Notes: generated from the letters alone by a model not told the origin. 64,000 nt of DNA from Malaya genurostris (GCF_030247185.1 NC_080571.1:80534525-80598524); one strand, 5' to 3'; shown: positions 46,141 through 57,800, numbered from the stretch's first letter. Translations and numbers: made by a program.

Positions 46141-46747
46141 TTGAACTTTTTTTTTCGCGTAAAAAAATCGCATAACTTCGAAATCCGCCGTAAAAAAAAC
46201 CCGCGTAACTTCGGAAACCCGTGTAAAAAACGTGGGTTTAATCTTGAATAATTATGACATTTTTTTTCAAAACATTCTATGACAAAAACCGAATTTGGAA
46301 CGTTGGGACCGCGTTACTTCAGAAATATAGATGAAAAGAACCACCAAACTAAATTTTTTTTATATCAAATGTCTTAGAAATGCATGTAACATCTGGTGTA
46401 ATCTCAGAAAAAAAGACCTCAGTGTATTCCATAAAAAAATATCGAAATGTCAAATTTCAGCCAAAACTTAAAATCATTCGGGAAACGGTTCACAGCCTTA
46501 GATGAAAGATTCAATAAAACCTGAAGAGAAATTCCTGAAGTGATCAATATGCTCTGATGCTCTATGCAACGAGTAATTTCGAAGAAAGAAAAACAATCCT
46601 ACATATTGTGTACATGAATAGTGCTAACAATGGAGTACACCGTAAGCGCATGACACCCCGGTGAGCATGAGAATGCCTGCCAATAAGTCCACGTCAATGT
46701 GTGTCGCCAAGTGCTGCAAATCTGTCTGCCTCTCAATTACTTGATGA

Positions 46748-46804
<57 letters not shown>

Positions 46805-47279
46805 CATTATTGTAGTTAACTGATGTAGCAAAGCTAAGCACAGTTCTTGCGTTCTGATGCAAAGCTTAGTATTTTGTTTCGACAAGATTCCCACACCTAA
46901 GAGGACTCCTTACGATATTTCGCAGGCGAAAGCATCGCATCAACTTTTAGTTCGCTAACACAAGCTTTCTTGGAAACAAATTCAATCAAGCAACAGCTGG
47001 AATAAAATGGAACTCTGTTCCCATGCAGCCAATATAACATAATTTGTCTATCAAAGTATTTATACTTACCGGAAAAAAAACAAACTGCAATTTCAAACAA
47101 CAAAACTTTACGTTCGTTGTGTCCACTCGCTCGAGGAAATAAACAGCCAAATCAGCTTATTCGATCCACTCTGTTCGAAACTAAAGTTACACAAAACACA
47201 TGCAAAGCGCTATACAATAAAAAAACACTTTCGAAGAATTCACTGGAAAAATAAAATCAAACACAAATCACAAAATATG
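46141..47279. other. Unassigned DNA with CGCGTAA-type short repeats
   Basis: Phrases of the form CCGCGTAAAAA recur around 46150-46240 and before the MITE at 45550-45565. No gene is recognised. Confidence 0.4.
46750..46804. repeat. (ATT)n microsatellite
   Basis: About 18 uninterrupted ATT units. Confidence 0.98.
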
Positions 47280-48920
47280 CATAAAAATTTCTGGACCCAA
47301 CAGAGGGCATCTGGATTCACCGTGAGTCAAGTTCTGCTCGAGCGTGGTAAGACTTTCGTTTCAGCGAAACCGCTAGCTTGAATAGCTTTCCCACAAACTG
47401 CTGCGAGCAGCCGCCTTATTATTATTTTTTTGTTTGTCCAAATGTTTCACTTTTTTCCACCTTCTTAATCGGTTTACTGTAGTATCTTTCTTCCACCGTT
47501 TCGCACTAAAAATAAACTTTCGAACTGAATAAAAAATGATATAATGGATCCCTTTTGAACTCGGCTAGTGGAGTGAAGCCACGCGCGAGCTCCGTTAGAT
47601 CAATCGGCACTGGATCGAATGCAACCGCAGGTTTTGTTACGGCAGAACTACAAACAAACAAACAAATAATTACACCTAATGGCCAATGGCGAAAAACACT
47701 CGAGGCAGCGCCACCACCTTCTTTATCCTGTCGTCGTCTTGCTCTCCGGCCACGTTTATGCACATCAATTAATGTTTAGTTAGCATTCAAAGCGAAGCAA
47801 ACAAAACTCTTCACTGCACGCCCGCGAACATAGAATTCCAATCACCGCTAAACTGCACTCGTGTTGTACAAACAAAAGCAGTAGGTACCACCTTCCCGGG
47901 GCCTGACACTGATCTTACAAGAGCACCCCAATCACACACGCACGCACGCGAAAGAGCTCCTTGTTGCGTTCCGTTCTAGTCTATCTGCACCTGACCGAAA
48001 ACGTTGTCTGCGTGGCTAGCGCGACCTAGAGCCCAACCTTATATCCGTTCGCGCACCCTAAATGACTAATTACACCGTCTGGAGAAAACCCCTTCCGAAC
48101 GTCAACCCGGTTAACATTGACAACTGCCACCACCAACCAAGCAACAACGAAAAAAAAAAACACACACAAAACCATCAAGCCAGCAAGTGATGGCCTACTG
48201 ACTGACCAGAGATTACCGGGGGCCGGCGACACGAAGAAAACCAACCAACTCCACTAGGAAAAATAATCCTCAATCAATCGACTGCTAAAATGCTCCTTCA
48301 AATAGCGAACACAACCGCTTGAAGGTTGGTACGAACGAACAGCGGAAGAGCGCGATCGCAACTGAGAAATCGCGAGCCTCACTCGCTGGAATTATATATA
48401 TGCGCGCCAACGAACATACGGTTTTTTGGCCGCCCTGGAGCGAGTGACTCAGGCGGCGGCGGCGGCGACTCCGGTAGTCGACGGTTTTGTTTTTTTTTTT
48501 TTCTGTTTCTGGCATCGAGAGGGTTAAAACCCGAACCGACCGACCGAATCGTGTTTGTTTTGTTGTCAAACAAAAAGCCGGTCTCGTCGCGAATCCGACG
48601 GCGCAACGCGCACATACGCACTATAGCAAGTACGTACGCTCAGTTTATTGCGCGATTGTCGCAATTCATATTGCAGTGGCTCTCCCGGAGAGATCGCCGC
48701 AGATGTGTGACTTCAATAGCGCAAAAGAAGTTTGGCGGTCCCTTCTTCCGCGTGGTTGCTCTTGCAGTGCGCATTCAAGAATTGTTTTGATTTTTTTCGT
48801 TCTCTCTCTCTATCTCTCTGCTCGTTTAAATTTATCGTCATTCGACGCGGTAACTTTTTTCGAATGCAATTCTAATTATTCCAGAAGATTCGCGAGGGAA
48901 AATTATTTATGATTTGACTA
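47280..48920. promoter_or_regulatory. GC-rich block, candidate promoter or 5' UTR of a host gene
   Basis: GC content is clearly higher than the rest, with a GGC-repeat stretch (about 48451-48466), CT/GA repeats (48803-48820) and no transposon homology. On the minus strand TATATATAATTCC (about 48385-48397) lies about 35 nt upstream of a TCAGTTGCG initiator-like site near 48359, which would drive transcription leftward into this block. Many overlapping frames exist on both strands (47506-47763 minus and 48326-48912 plus among them) but none matches a known family. It may contain an untranslated first exon; the gene body would lie outside or beyond an intron. Weakly supported. Confidence 0.3.
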
Positions 48921-49118
48921 AGGGACATCTAGGGGGAATGAGTTAAGTTTGATATTTTGTGTTAACTGCCTGAAGATCGTGACTGGTGAACGTATGCAAA
49001 ATTCATTTTAAGTAATAGAGGGATATTTATTGCTAGTATCTTCTTAGCAACACTGTTTTTGAATAGTGTCTTGTGTCATTGTCAAAATTGTTCAGTTTGG
49101 TCTATAATTTAATCATGA
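48921..49118. other. Unassigned spacer
   Basis: Nothing recognised. Confidence 0.35.
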
Positions 49119-49527
49119 ATGGGCGAAGAAAGATCCAATTTTTTATCGAAAAATTGTGTTCTGCGACGAAACTCATTGCTGGTTGAATGAATACGTCAAC
49201 AAGCAAAATTGCCGCATCTGAAGTGAAGACCAACCAGAAGCATTGCAAGAGCTACCAATATATTCCAAATAAGGAGCTATTTTGTGTGGATTATGGCTTG
49301 GTGGTATTATTCCTGAAATAACGGCCGATATGTTGGAGAGAGTGTGCCAAAATTGGACCATCCGCATGGGCCATCTAAAGTAGAACCGCGTCCAACATTT
49401 GTCCAAATTATATTGATCGTCCTATCGATTCCAATAAAGATTTCATAAATTTTCTAAAAATTTTTTTGTTTTTTTTTTCTGGAAATCAATAGCATCTTAA
49501 ATCCTCTTAAAAAATCACCCTTTATTA
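49119..49527 (+). pseudogene. Rosa-type transposase remnant
   Basis: The reading WAKKDPIFYRKIVFCDETHC, WLNEYVNKQNCRI, SEDQPEALQELPIY matches the element at 40144, which has DEAHFWLNGYVNKQNCRIWS. It then jumps from GGIIPEIT to ADMLERVCQNWTIRMGHL and ends near the right terminal repeat (CTTAAAAAATCACCCTTTAT, 49508-49527). Stops at about 49219, 49270 and 49381 and the loss of the second and third catalytic regions make it dead. It retains sequence upstream of the first Asp that the 40 kb copy lacks. Confidence 0.75.
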
Positions 49528-49675
49528 AGTTCGTAGCACGATAAAACAGTTTTCAAAAACGAGTACAGGGAGTCGGCAACCTTGGACCGTTTTCTACATG
49601 ACGTTTTTTTATTGAATGTAACAAAGCACACGGTAATAAAAAATTCCGTACTCTTGATTTTAATATCAGTGAACA
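49528..49675. other. Short spacer
   Basis: Nothing recognised. Confidence 0.35.
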
Positions 49676-49887
49676 ACTTTGCTTCCGCCGTTTTCCGATA
49701 GGTGGCTATACCGGCTGAGGCTGGCCAAATACATAGATGATAATGCCTTTAAAGTGAGTGTGTACAGTGCCTAACGAATTGTCATCGCCGATTCAGTGAC
49801 AGTTGTTCTTGTTTTCGTATTATTCACGCTCGAAAATGTCTGATTATGTGCCCAATTCTCGTCATTTGCGAGAAGTTTTACTTTTCT

Positions 49888-50953
49888 TTTTTTTTATTCA
49901 AAAATATAATATAATATTAAGGCACACTGCTTAAGCTCTAAGATGCCAAGGGTATTTACTAATCTCAATTATCGTCTAACTTAAAACTAGAGTAGTATCA
50001 TTATGTAAAGTAGTATCGGGGTCGCGGATTCTCGAGAATCCAGCTTTCAGCTGGCGATTGGTAGTGGCCGGTGAATTGAATTTAGAATGAGATGATTCCA
50101 GATGGCGATGGTAATTTTCTATGTTGGCCGCATTCTTCGGTCCGTGAGGGTCCGCGGGACTGGAGCGGTCTTCCGGTGATGGTTATGTTACGGAAGAGAA
50201 TGAAAAAAAAGAAGTAAATATTGTGGGAAACGGGATAAAAAGGGGGTGTGAGAACAAAATGTTTGAAAACGACAAAGATCTAATTAGTTGCCATCGAGAT
50301 GGTGAAGAAACAGGGAAGGGGGAACGAAAAAGTTAGTGACAAAAAAATGATCTTGTTAATTCCAATGAAGATGATGGACAGGGACGGGGATCGAGAGAAT
50401 CGGGCGGATGTTAGTGTCGAACCTGTAGGTGGAGATTATATTTTCTGTGCGAGGAATAACACATTACCCTTGTATATCAATGTGTTTAAGGTACTGGTAT
50501 ATGAGAAGCATATATGAACTATCCTGACTCGCCAACACATCCCGAACCGGAACCTCAGGCGGTCTACCTCGGGCCCTAAGAGATTCCAGTAGCTTCGACC
50601 TGGCGTCGCGATACACTACGCACGACCACACGACATGCTCGATGTCCTGATAACCATGACATGAGCCGTGACATAACGCGAATGAAATCACGACTCACGT
50701 TCATCCCCTTGAACCAAGGTTTCGTCGATACCTTAGGGATAATGGAGTGTAGCCATCGTCCCAGTTCGTCATTCGTCCATGAAGTTTGCCAACTTTCGAG
50801 AGTTTTCTGACGAGAAATACTGAAAAATTCATTGAAGCAGATTGGTCTTTCATAAATATCACCTTCCAATGCGCCCACTTTAGCCAATGAGTCTGCCTTT
50901 TCATTGGCCGGAATGGAACAATGCGAAGGGACCCAGACTAACGATATTGAATG
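49888..50953 (-). mobile_element. 5'-truncated LOA-type LINE inserted in mariner, 13 bp target duplication
   Basis: GTTTTACTTTTCT lies on both sides (49875-49887 and 50954-50966). On the minus strand the insert starts within the RNase H domain (SLVWVPSHCSIP, NEKADSLAKVGA) and runs through a C-terminal Cys/His motif. It ends with AATAAA and an A run at 49888. Truncation at the 5' end, the poly(A) tail and the duplication are the classic marks of target-primed reverse transcription. Confidence 0.85.
50464..50950 (-). pseudogene. LOA-type ORF2 C-terminus (RNase H and zinc-finger-like tail)
   Basis: The first reading gives the RNase H end with the catalytic Asp in NEKADSLAK, then ICFNEFFSISRQKTLESWQT, LGRWLHSIIPKVSTKPWFKG and FIRVMSRLMS. 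A frame change near 50690 leads to HGYQDIEHVVWSCVVYRDAR, SKLLESLRARGRPPEVPVRD and DSSYMLLIYQYLKHID. The cysteine-bearing segment before YQDIEHVVWSC is damaged. An RNase H domain separates this LINE from the CR1 and RTE copies of the window. Its terminal sequence matches the 3' end at 11617-11662. Confidence 0.75.
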
Positions 50954-51946
50954 GTTTTACTTTTCTGTTACAATTCGAAAAAAATGCAGCTGAAGCGCAT
51001 CAAATGCTCTCAGAAACATACGGTGATGCTGCTCTGAGTAAAAGAACGTGTCGGCAGGGGTTTCAACGTTTTAAAAATGATGAGTTCGACGTCAAAGACA
51101 AACATGGTGGTGGAAGAGAAAAAACCTTCAAAGATGAACAACTAGAAACATTGCTTGATGAAGATTCGTGCCAAACCCAAGAAGAGCTTGCCGAATCGTT
51201 GGGAGTGAGTCAGCAAGCCATTTCAAAACGTCTCAATGCCCTGGGCATGATTCAGAAAGAAGGAAACTGGGTGCCGTACGAGTTGAAACCGAGGGACATC
51301 GAGCGCCGTCTATTTGTATGTGAGCAACTGCTTCAAAGACAAAATCGTAAGGGTTTTTACATCGAATCGTAACCGGTGATGAAAAGTAGGTTTGGTACGA
51401 TAATCCTAAACGCAGAAAATCATGGGGAAAGCCCGGGCATGCTACTTCGTCGAAGGCAAAACCGAATATTCACGGCACCAAGGTTATGATTTGTATTTGG
51501 TAGGATCAGCTCGGTGTGATTTACTACGAGCTCTTAAAACCGGGTGAAACCATCACAGGAGATCGCTACCGAACGCAACTGATGCGCCTTAGTCGCGCGC
51601 TAAAAGAAAAGCGGCCACAATATCAAGAGCGACATGGCAAAGTCATCCTCCAACACGACAATGCTCGGCCTCACGTCGCAAAAGTGGTCAAAAATTAGCT
51701 GGAAACGCTGAAATGGGAAGTCTTGCCCCACACGCCGTATTCTCCAGATGTCGCCCCTTCTGACTTCCACCTATTCCGTTCGATGGCACACGACCTGGCA
51801 GATCAACATTTTCAATGGATTGCTTCATGGATAGCGTCAAAAGAGGACTCCTTTTTTCGAGCCGGGACAATAATTTGAATAATACATCTGTAAGCACTTT
51901 TTCGCAATAAAGCTTTTAAATTTTGGAAAAAACGGCGGAAGCAAAG

Positions 51947-52475
51947 TGGTGTAATGATGCCTTTTCTCATATCTTACAAATTCTCATATACAAGGATGGC
52001 TTTTATCGTATCAAAGAAAGTTCACTGGCAACTCTTCAACGATTGAATCAGTGCCATCAAAGAGAAATGGAAATCATCGCAACAACAAAAACCTGGCATG
52101 GCTCATTTAACATAGAATCGACACCAGTGCGAGAGCGAATTTCTCTCGATGACGCTGCTGTGGGGATCCTCTCTGAAGCAACAAACGGTCGCTTATTCTC
52201 GTTTCGCGATCCGATTCTATACAGGCAGTTGATAATTGCGATAGAATCATTTTACTACTGCCGCTTATTCTAACTATGCGCATATAACCTTTGTATAAGT
52301 TGTGTCTATGAAAATGTCTGTGAATGCTCCACACAAGGGTTTTGAAATATTGCAACCTAGTATAAGAATCATCAAGTTGAATCATCGATTCGATTTTCTG
52401 CGATAATTGTCAACTTGCGATTCTCTCTTGGGAAATTCCACACAGCAACTATCATTATCAGACTGTAAATTTTTT
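51947..52475. other. Unassigned DNA
   Basis: It starts with an E2-like end (to about 51975). A plus-strand frame (51923-52273) and a minus-strand frame (52107-52385) overlap, with no known domain. Confidence 0.4.
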
Positions 52476-53010
52476 TTAAGGGCGTGAAATACTCAGAGTA
52501 TGAAGTGGAGTGACGAAATGTAGCAAAATTATCTCAAGATTCATGCATTGAGAGACTCGAGTTCTTGTAGGGACACTTGGGAATAAGGCGGCTACATCGA
52601 AATATACCATTATTTCGTCATCTTCGATTTCACCTGAGTTCAGAAGTTGAGTAGCGAACTCTTGTGTATTGGGAATGAATCTACTAAAAAACTTTTTCCG
52701 CATATTTTTGAATTCTTCCACTAGCCATTTGGAGATTTTTTTGGGTAGGGGCTCCTATTGAAGAGATGATTTCCCTTATTTCATTCCCAGGTTTATGGAC
52801 TTTAGGTAATCCTTTGATTTTTAGTTAGGGTTAGGGTTAGGGTTACATTCTATGAGAGTTTTATCTATTTTTTTAATAATTTCTGGAAGGGGGTCGGATC
52901 TTTGTTTCCTATAATGTCCGTCAGTGCTCAGCGAACTTTACTTTGGTTAGAAAAATTTCGAAACCTTGGGGATATTGTTTTGCTAGTTTTAAATGGAGAT
53001 TATAACATTC
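52476..53010 (-). pseudogene. Penelope-like reverse transcriptase fragment
   Basis: On the minus strand: RSDPLPEIIKKIDKTLIEC, a (CCCTAA)3-encoded NPNPNPN, KGLPKVHKPGNEIREIISSI (GLPKxHKPG is a Penelope RT hallmark), FIPNTQEFATQLLNSGEI and MVYFDVAALFPSVP, which is the RT box with the first catalytic Asp. It is then lost at about 52555, before the YADD box. Frames change at about 52820 and 52720. It lies head-to-head with the plus-strand endonuclease piece. Confidence 0.7.
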
Positions 53011-53083
53011 CAAGGTTTTCACACTTTGGATGCTATACAACTTTTTAAAATTTTCTTTTAAAATTTCCCTCTGAATTTTACAC

Positions 53084-53554
53084 ATGATATTATTGGATTT
53101 AGTGTTCAGTAGTACTAGCTACCAGTTGAAAACTTTACTAGGATCTACTAAAGATCCTACTGACAAATTGAAAGAATCGGGGGTATACAAAATTTCATGT
53201 TCTCATTGTGATAAATTATACATTGGACAAACAAAGAGATCATTAGATATCCGTTTCAAGGAACACATAGCGGAAATAGGGAAAGCATCCAAGGATTTGG
53301 AACGGGGTTTATCACACCATTTTAAGTCGAAAGTAGCTGAGCATGCCTTTTCCGAAAACCATGATTTCACTACAAATGACATAACAATTTTAAGACAAAT
53401 TTCCAACCCATGGAAATTGGATTCGGCAGAAAGTCTAGAAATTTTCAAACATAATTCCACTTCTTTACTAAACAGAGACCAAGGAAATAGGTCTTCCTGG
53501 CTCTTTAAGTTACTACCTACACACAGGGGACAGACAAACATAGAAAAAACTTAA
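53084..53554 (+). pseudogene. Penelope-like GIY-YIG endonuclease domain
   Basis: A clean frame containing SGVYKISCSHCDKLYIGQTK and LDIRFKEH, the GIY-YIG signature (GVY...YIG, Arg, then Glu/His), followed by VAEHAFSENHDF and a C-terminal SWLFKLLP. This is the C-terminal nuclease of canonical Penelope-like elements; the preceding linker (SSTSYQLKTLLGSTKDPTDK) is present. The RT that should precede it is absent, and the only RT piece lies upstream in the opposite orientation. The translated start is not authentic. It would nick DNA for integration. Confidence 0.8.
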
Positions 53555-53681
53555 CCGCTCCCTACCCTAAACAAATTAGATAATTTTTCGAGGTATTTAT
53601 ACCTGTTGTAGGAATCTACCTATTTCCATTTCATATAAAAGGAACAACATTGCAGCATTCTTTCAATAACTAAACAAACCT

Positions 53682-53730
53682 ATCACACTGAAGAAGAATA
53701 TAAATTGTATTCGAAATGCGTATATGTGAT
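53682..53730 (+). ncRNA. Hammerhead-ribozyme-like motif of the Penelope element
   Basis: Core CTGAAGA (53688-53694) and GAAA (53713-53716). Stem I pairs ATCACA (53682-53687) with TGTGAT (53725-53730). Stem II pairs GAATA (53696-53700) with TATTC (53708-53712). A minimal stem III (AT/AT, 53716-53717 with 53722-53723) precedes the expected cleavage base A (53724). One extra A (53695) sits between the core and stem II. Hammerheads with very short stem III are known in Penelope-like elements. Self-cleavage is not shown. Confidence 0.5.
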
Positions 53731-54212
53731 GTGACGTTTATTATACAAGATTTATAGTGTCGTGAGATACATAGTGAATTTATATAGTGACGTGATATAC
53801 TTATAACAGAATTAAATGGTAATATTAAAAAAATTTATCCTTGCATGTTATACTAGTTATTATACAAACAATCTCTTGGTTTCTTTCAAAATTCGAAGAG
53901 AAACATTACTCCACTCGGTGGATTTAAGCAGGTTTTTCAATATCGTTTATTTATACCCGGCTTTAACCTAATTTTGGTCATTCGCCGTGTAATTTTTGAT
54001 CCGGATTCTAGAATTAAATCTTAGATCTGTACTCCGGACCTGAATTATAAAATTGATACGATAAAAGCCATCCTTGTTCTTGGAAGTAGATCCGTAGAAA
54101 AAGCAGAACTCTGTAGATTTGCAAATTTTCTCAATTGGTTTGTCGGAAACACCAATCTGTTGTGGACTTCACATACGACCAGTATTCAACGTTACCCAAG
54201 AATATGCATAAT
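53731..54212. other. Penelope 3' region, E2-like end and unassigned DNA
   Basis: To about 53860 this is probably the Penelope tail. An E2-like end (ACTCCACTCGGTGGATTTAA) lies near 53911-53930. The remainder to the LTR is unassigned. Confidence 0.4.
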
Positions 54213-54838
54213 AGCTTTCTATATAGCAGATCAAAGCTAAAAATTGGTTTATTATGAATTTTCATTGATTGCATTCAGTTCACAAAGGAATAAAATTACT
54301 CACAATTATTGGTGTTCTACATTTCTTCCAACTTTCCTCCTGCAGATTCACCCGCAAATTATACTGAACCTGATGACGTTTTGTAATTAATCATAAGCTT
54401 TCTAGAGTTCATTTGATTTCACTTACTGTATGTTACTTCTCAGTAGTTGTTAATTTCGCACGTTTTATTCTAAATTAACCACATGTGATAACTGTCTGTG
54501 ATAATAGGTTAAGGTTTCTGTAATCTGTGATAATAGGTTAAGGTTTAGGTATCATTTTTTATAACAAAATTTCTATTTTTATACCCTTTCACGTATCCAA
54601 ACTATCACTCTTTTCTCCTTCTAGAATTTCTATCCTCACCACAACTTGTACTACTAAATTAACTTTTATTCGATAAATTTCACCTTGCTTCTATCTTCAC
54701 AGTTTTAACACATTGATTATTCAACCTTACGTTTCCTTACTTCTCTTTCTTTCCGCTTTCTTCCTGTTGACGTTTACCATCCTTCTTCGGCGTCGTGTTG
54801 CACAAAGCATCATTCGGTCTCCGTGGTGTTGCCCTCAA
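54213..54838 (-). repeat. 3' LTR of the BEL element
   Basis: Same length as the 5' LTR, with three substitutions (near 54430, 54776 and 54825). The last ~34 codons of the coding frame lie inside it. Confidence 0.92.
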
Positions 54839-57800
54839 TATTTCCCCAGCCCGTAATTCTGACACAATAGCGTTATCCGGATCAGTGTTACCATTTCCAA
54901 TCTCTAATACTGCAAGGTTGGCTGTCGCCCTTTTGAATACTCCGCTGTTAGTTCTAATCCAAGCTTGGCGAACACGTCCATCACTAGATATTATGGGAAC
55001 TTCGACCATTCCTCGCACCCAGAGTTTACGTTTAGCTCCTTCTACTACGTAGACTAAATCGCCGGTTTTCAAACCCTTCGTTTCACTGAACCACTTGGCA
55101 CGACCGTTTAAAGTGGGGACATATTCTTTAATCCACCGGTTCCACATTTCCGAGGCTAGTTGCTGTGATCTTTTATAGGCATCTCTGAGAGCCTCTGCTG
55201 AGTACGGTGGAGGAGGTGTTGACTGAGCTTCATTGGGCGATACTCCACGAAGAAAGTGATTCGGACTTAGTGTTTCGATCTCATCTGCTGACTGCGGCAC
55301 GTAGGTCAAAGGACGTGAGTTAATCATATCCTCAGCTTCAGCTATTGCTGTCAGTAAAATCTCATCCGTAAGACGCCTTCCATCATCAATAACTTCCAGC
55401 GCATCTTTCACTGACCGAACTAGCATTTCCCAAACACCTCCCATATGCGGGGTGGCTGGCGGATTAAAGTTCCGTTTCATTCGAGCGTTGGTTAACTCAT
55501 TTGCACAGTCTTCATCAATATGGTGAATCACCTTTATTAGTTCCTTACTGGCTCCTTTAAGGTTAGTACCGTTGTCTAGGAAAATCTCGAGGGGAGGCCC
55601 TCGTTTGCAGATAAATCTCCGAATAGCCATCAAACAAGATTGCGAGTTCAGGCTGTGAGCAACCTCTAAGTGAATGGCCCTCACGACTAAGCACGTGAAT
55701 AATACTATTCATCGTTTCTCTATACGACGGCCAACTGACACACCGAACGGGCCTAAATAATCAACTCCCACGTAGCTAAAAGGACGTTGGAATGGTATTA
55801 AACGCTGAACGGGCAATGAGGCCATTCTGGGAGTTTGTGGACGACTTCGGTGGATTCGACACCAGACACAGTTCCTCATAACTCTGTGTACTACTCTATC
55901 TAGAGTTGGAATGTAATATCGCTGTTTTAGTTCGTTTTTTACCGTTTCCCTGTAACCGTGACCAAACTTCTCATGGTAATGTTGTACTAATTTATCAGTT
56001 AGAAGATGGTCTTTTGGTAAGATAATCGGAAATCGCATGTCGAAAGGAAGAAAATCTGCATTCTTCGTCCTCCCTTCCATGCGTAGTAGTCCATCTTGAT
56101 CTATCAATGGAGTGAGCTTATAGAATGGACTTGATGTTTCAACATTCAGCCACTGGGATGCAGGTCTATTTCGGTTATGAAGAAGTATCTTCGTTTCGCT
56201 TCGATATTCTTCCGCTTGAACTGCTTTGTATAAGTACTGTTCTGCTAACATGAATTCTTCCTGCTTTAACGGAACTCGTTCTACTAATCGACAATTTGCT
56301 CTCAGTAATCTTGTTTGCCGTTTTGTGGCTTTCAGAGTTTCCAAGGAGCGACCTTCCAGTAGTCTTTTACAATTGGAGATAAATCTATAAACACAAGAAA
56401 TCATACGAACCAAGACCGTCCATTTCGAAATTCGATTTATGTCAACCAAGAACTTTGTTAAAAATACGTCGTGAACTAAGAGATGTGCTTTAATTTCTTC
56501 GTTTGTATTTGCAGAAATCGATGGTTGCTTGGGCCATTCTGATGTATCTCGACTTAAAAACAACTGGCCTTTGAACCACGAACTATCTGAATTGAAACTT
56601 GTATCGCCTTTCCATTTAGTTACACGATCGGCTTCGTTGTACTTCGTCGGTACCCAGTACCAATCTGTAACGTTAGTAAGAGTCAGAATTTCTCCTATGC
56701 GAAATCCAACATATTGTCGGTATCGCCGATGGTCTGATTTAATCCAGGAAAGAACATTTCGAGAATCTGTCCACAAAAAAAATTGATGTATATTAAAACT
56801 GTGATTTCGTTGAACGGATTCAACCAGTCTCGCGCCTAGTACGGCCACCTGTAGCTCTAAACGAGGTATCGTCAACGGTTTCAACGGTGCGACCTTACTT
56901 TTGCTCATCACCAACGCACAATAAATTTTACCATCAATCTCGGCTCGAAAATATGCCACGCAACCATAGGCATTCTCGCTCGCATCGGTAAATACATGCA
57001 ACTGAAGGTTTTTCATTTGGCTTGAATATGCTTTTCCAAAGTAACTTCGAGGTACTCGGATTTTTCCAATCTCCGGCAAAAGTTTCGTCCATTTACTCCA
57101 TTTTTCAAAGGATTCGTCATCGATGAGATCATCCCACTCGCATCCTGTTCGCCACAAGTTTTGTACCAGTATCCTGCCAAGTATCGTGAAGGGTGATAAG
57201 AGCCCTAACGGATCGAACATTGACATCACGCAGCTGAGTACTGTTATTTTCGAAGGGCGTTCTGTACCGGAAAGAACGGCCTGGAAACCTATTCGCGTGT
57301 TAGTGCAAAAAGAAAATTCATCATCATCAGGATTCCAAACAATCCCGAGCTGTTTATCTTGATTGAAATGTACAGAATGAGAGGCAGATTGTTCTCCTAG
57401 CGCTTGCATAAACTCTTTGGAGTTGGACACCCAATTTCTTATTTGAAAGCCTCCTCGCGCATGAATCAATCGTACTTCTTTTGCTAACTTTACTGCATGC
57501 TCTACCGTATCCACACTGTCAAAATAATCTTCAACGTAATGTTTGCTAACGATCGCATCCGCCGCTTCTGGATAGTTTTCAGCGTGCTCCTCAGCATTTA
57601 TATTTTTAATGAATTGAGCTGAACAAGGTGAACATGTTGAACCGAATGTAGCAACATTCATAACATAAATCTGAGGTGGTTTCGATGAATCGAAGCGATA
57701 CAGAAATCGCTGAGACTGTCTATCTGCCTGTCTTATCAGGATCTGATGGAACATCTCCTTTATATCACCTCCGAATCCGATGCTTTTCTCTCGGAAACGT

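Larger units (their letters stand above)
49836..51872 (+). pseudogene. DD34D mariner transposase, interrupted
   Basis: ATG at 49836 opens MSDYVPNSRHLREVLLF. After the insertion the reading resumes at 50954, with CYNSKKNAAEAHQMLSETYG, the helix-turn-helix region (QEELAESLGVSQQAISKRLN) and WVPYEL. A frameshift follows near 51350. Then come TGDEK (first catalytic Asp), LQHDNARPH (second) and PYSPDVAPSDFHLF (third); 34 residues separate the last two. In-frame TAG codons at about 51391, 51502 and 51697 stand mostly where Trp or Tyr would be expected. The protein would cut and paste the element at TA; this copy is inactive. Confidence 0.85.
49676..51946 (+). mobile_element. Mariner element split by a LINE insertion
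   Basis: Inverted ends share ACTTTGCTTCCGCCGTTTT (49676-49694 and 51928-51946). The outer bases diverge and a TA duplication is not obvious. Without the 1066 bp insertion and one duplicate, the element is about 1.19 kb. On the right it abuts an E2-like end (GGTGTAATGATGCC). Confidence 0.75.

Noticed and set aside
52825..52842. Interstitial telomere
   Set aside because: Only three TTAGGG units, inside RT coding sequence, and dipterans do not use this repeat.
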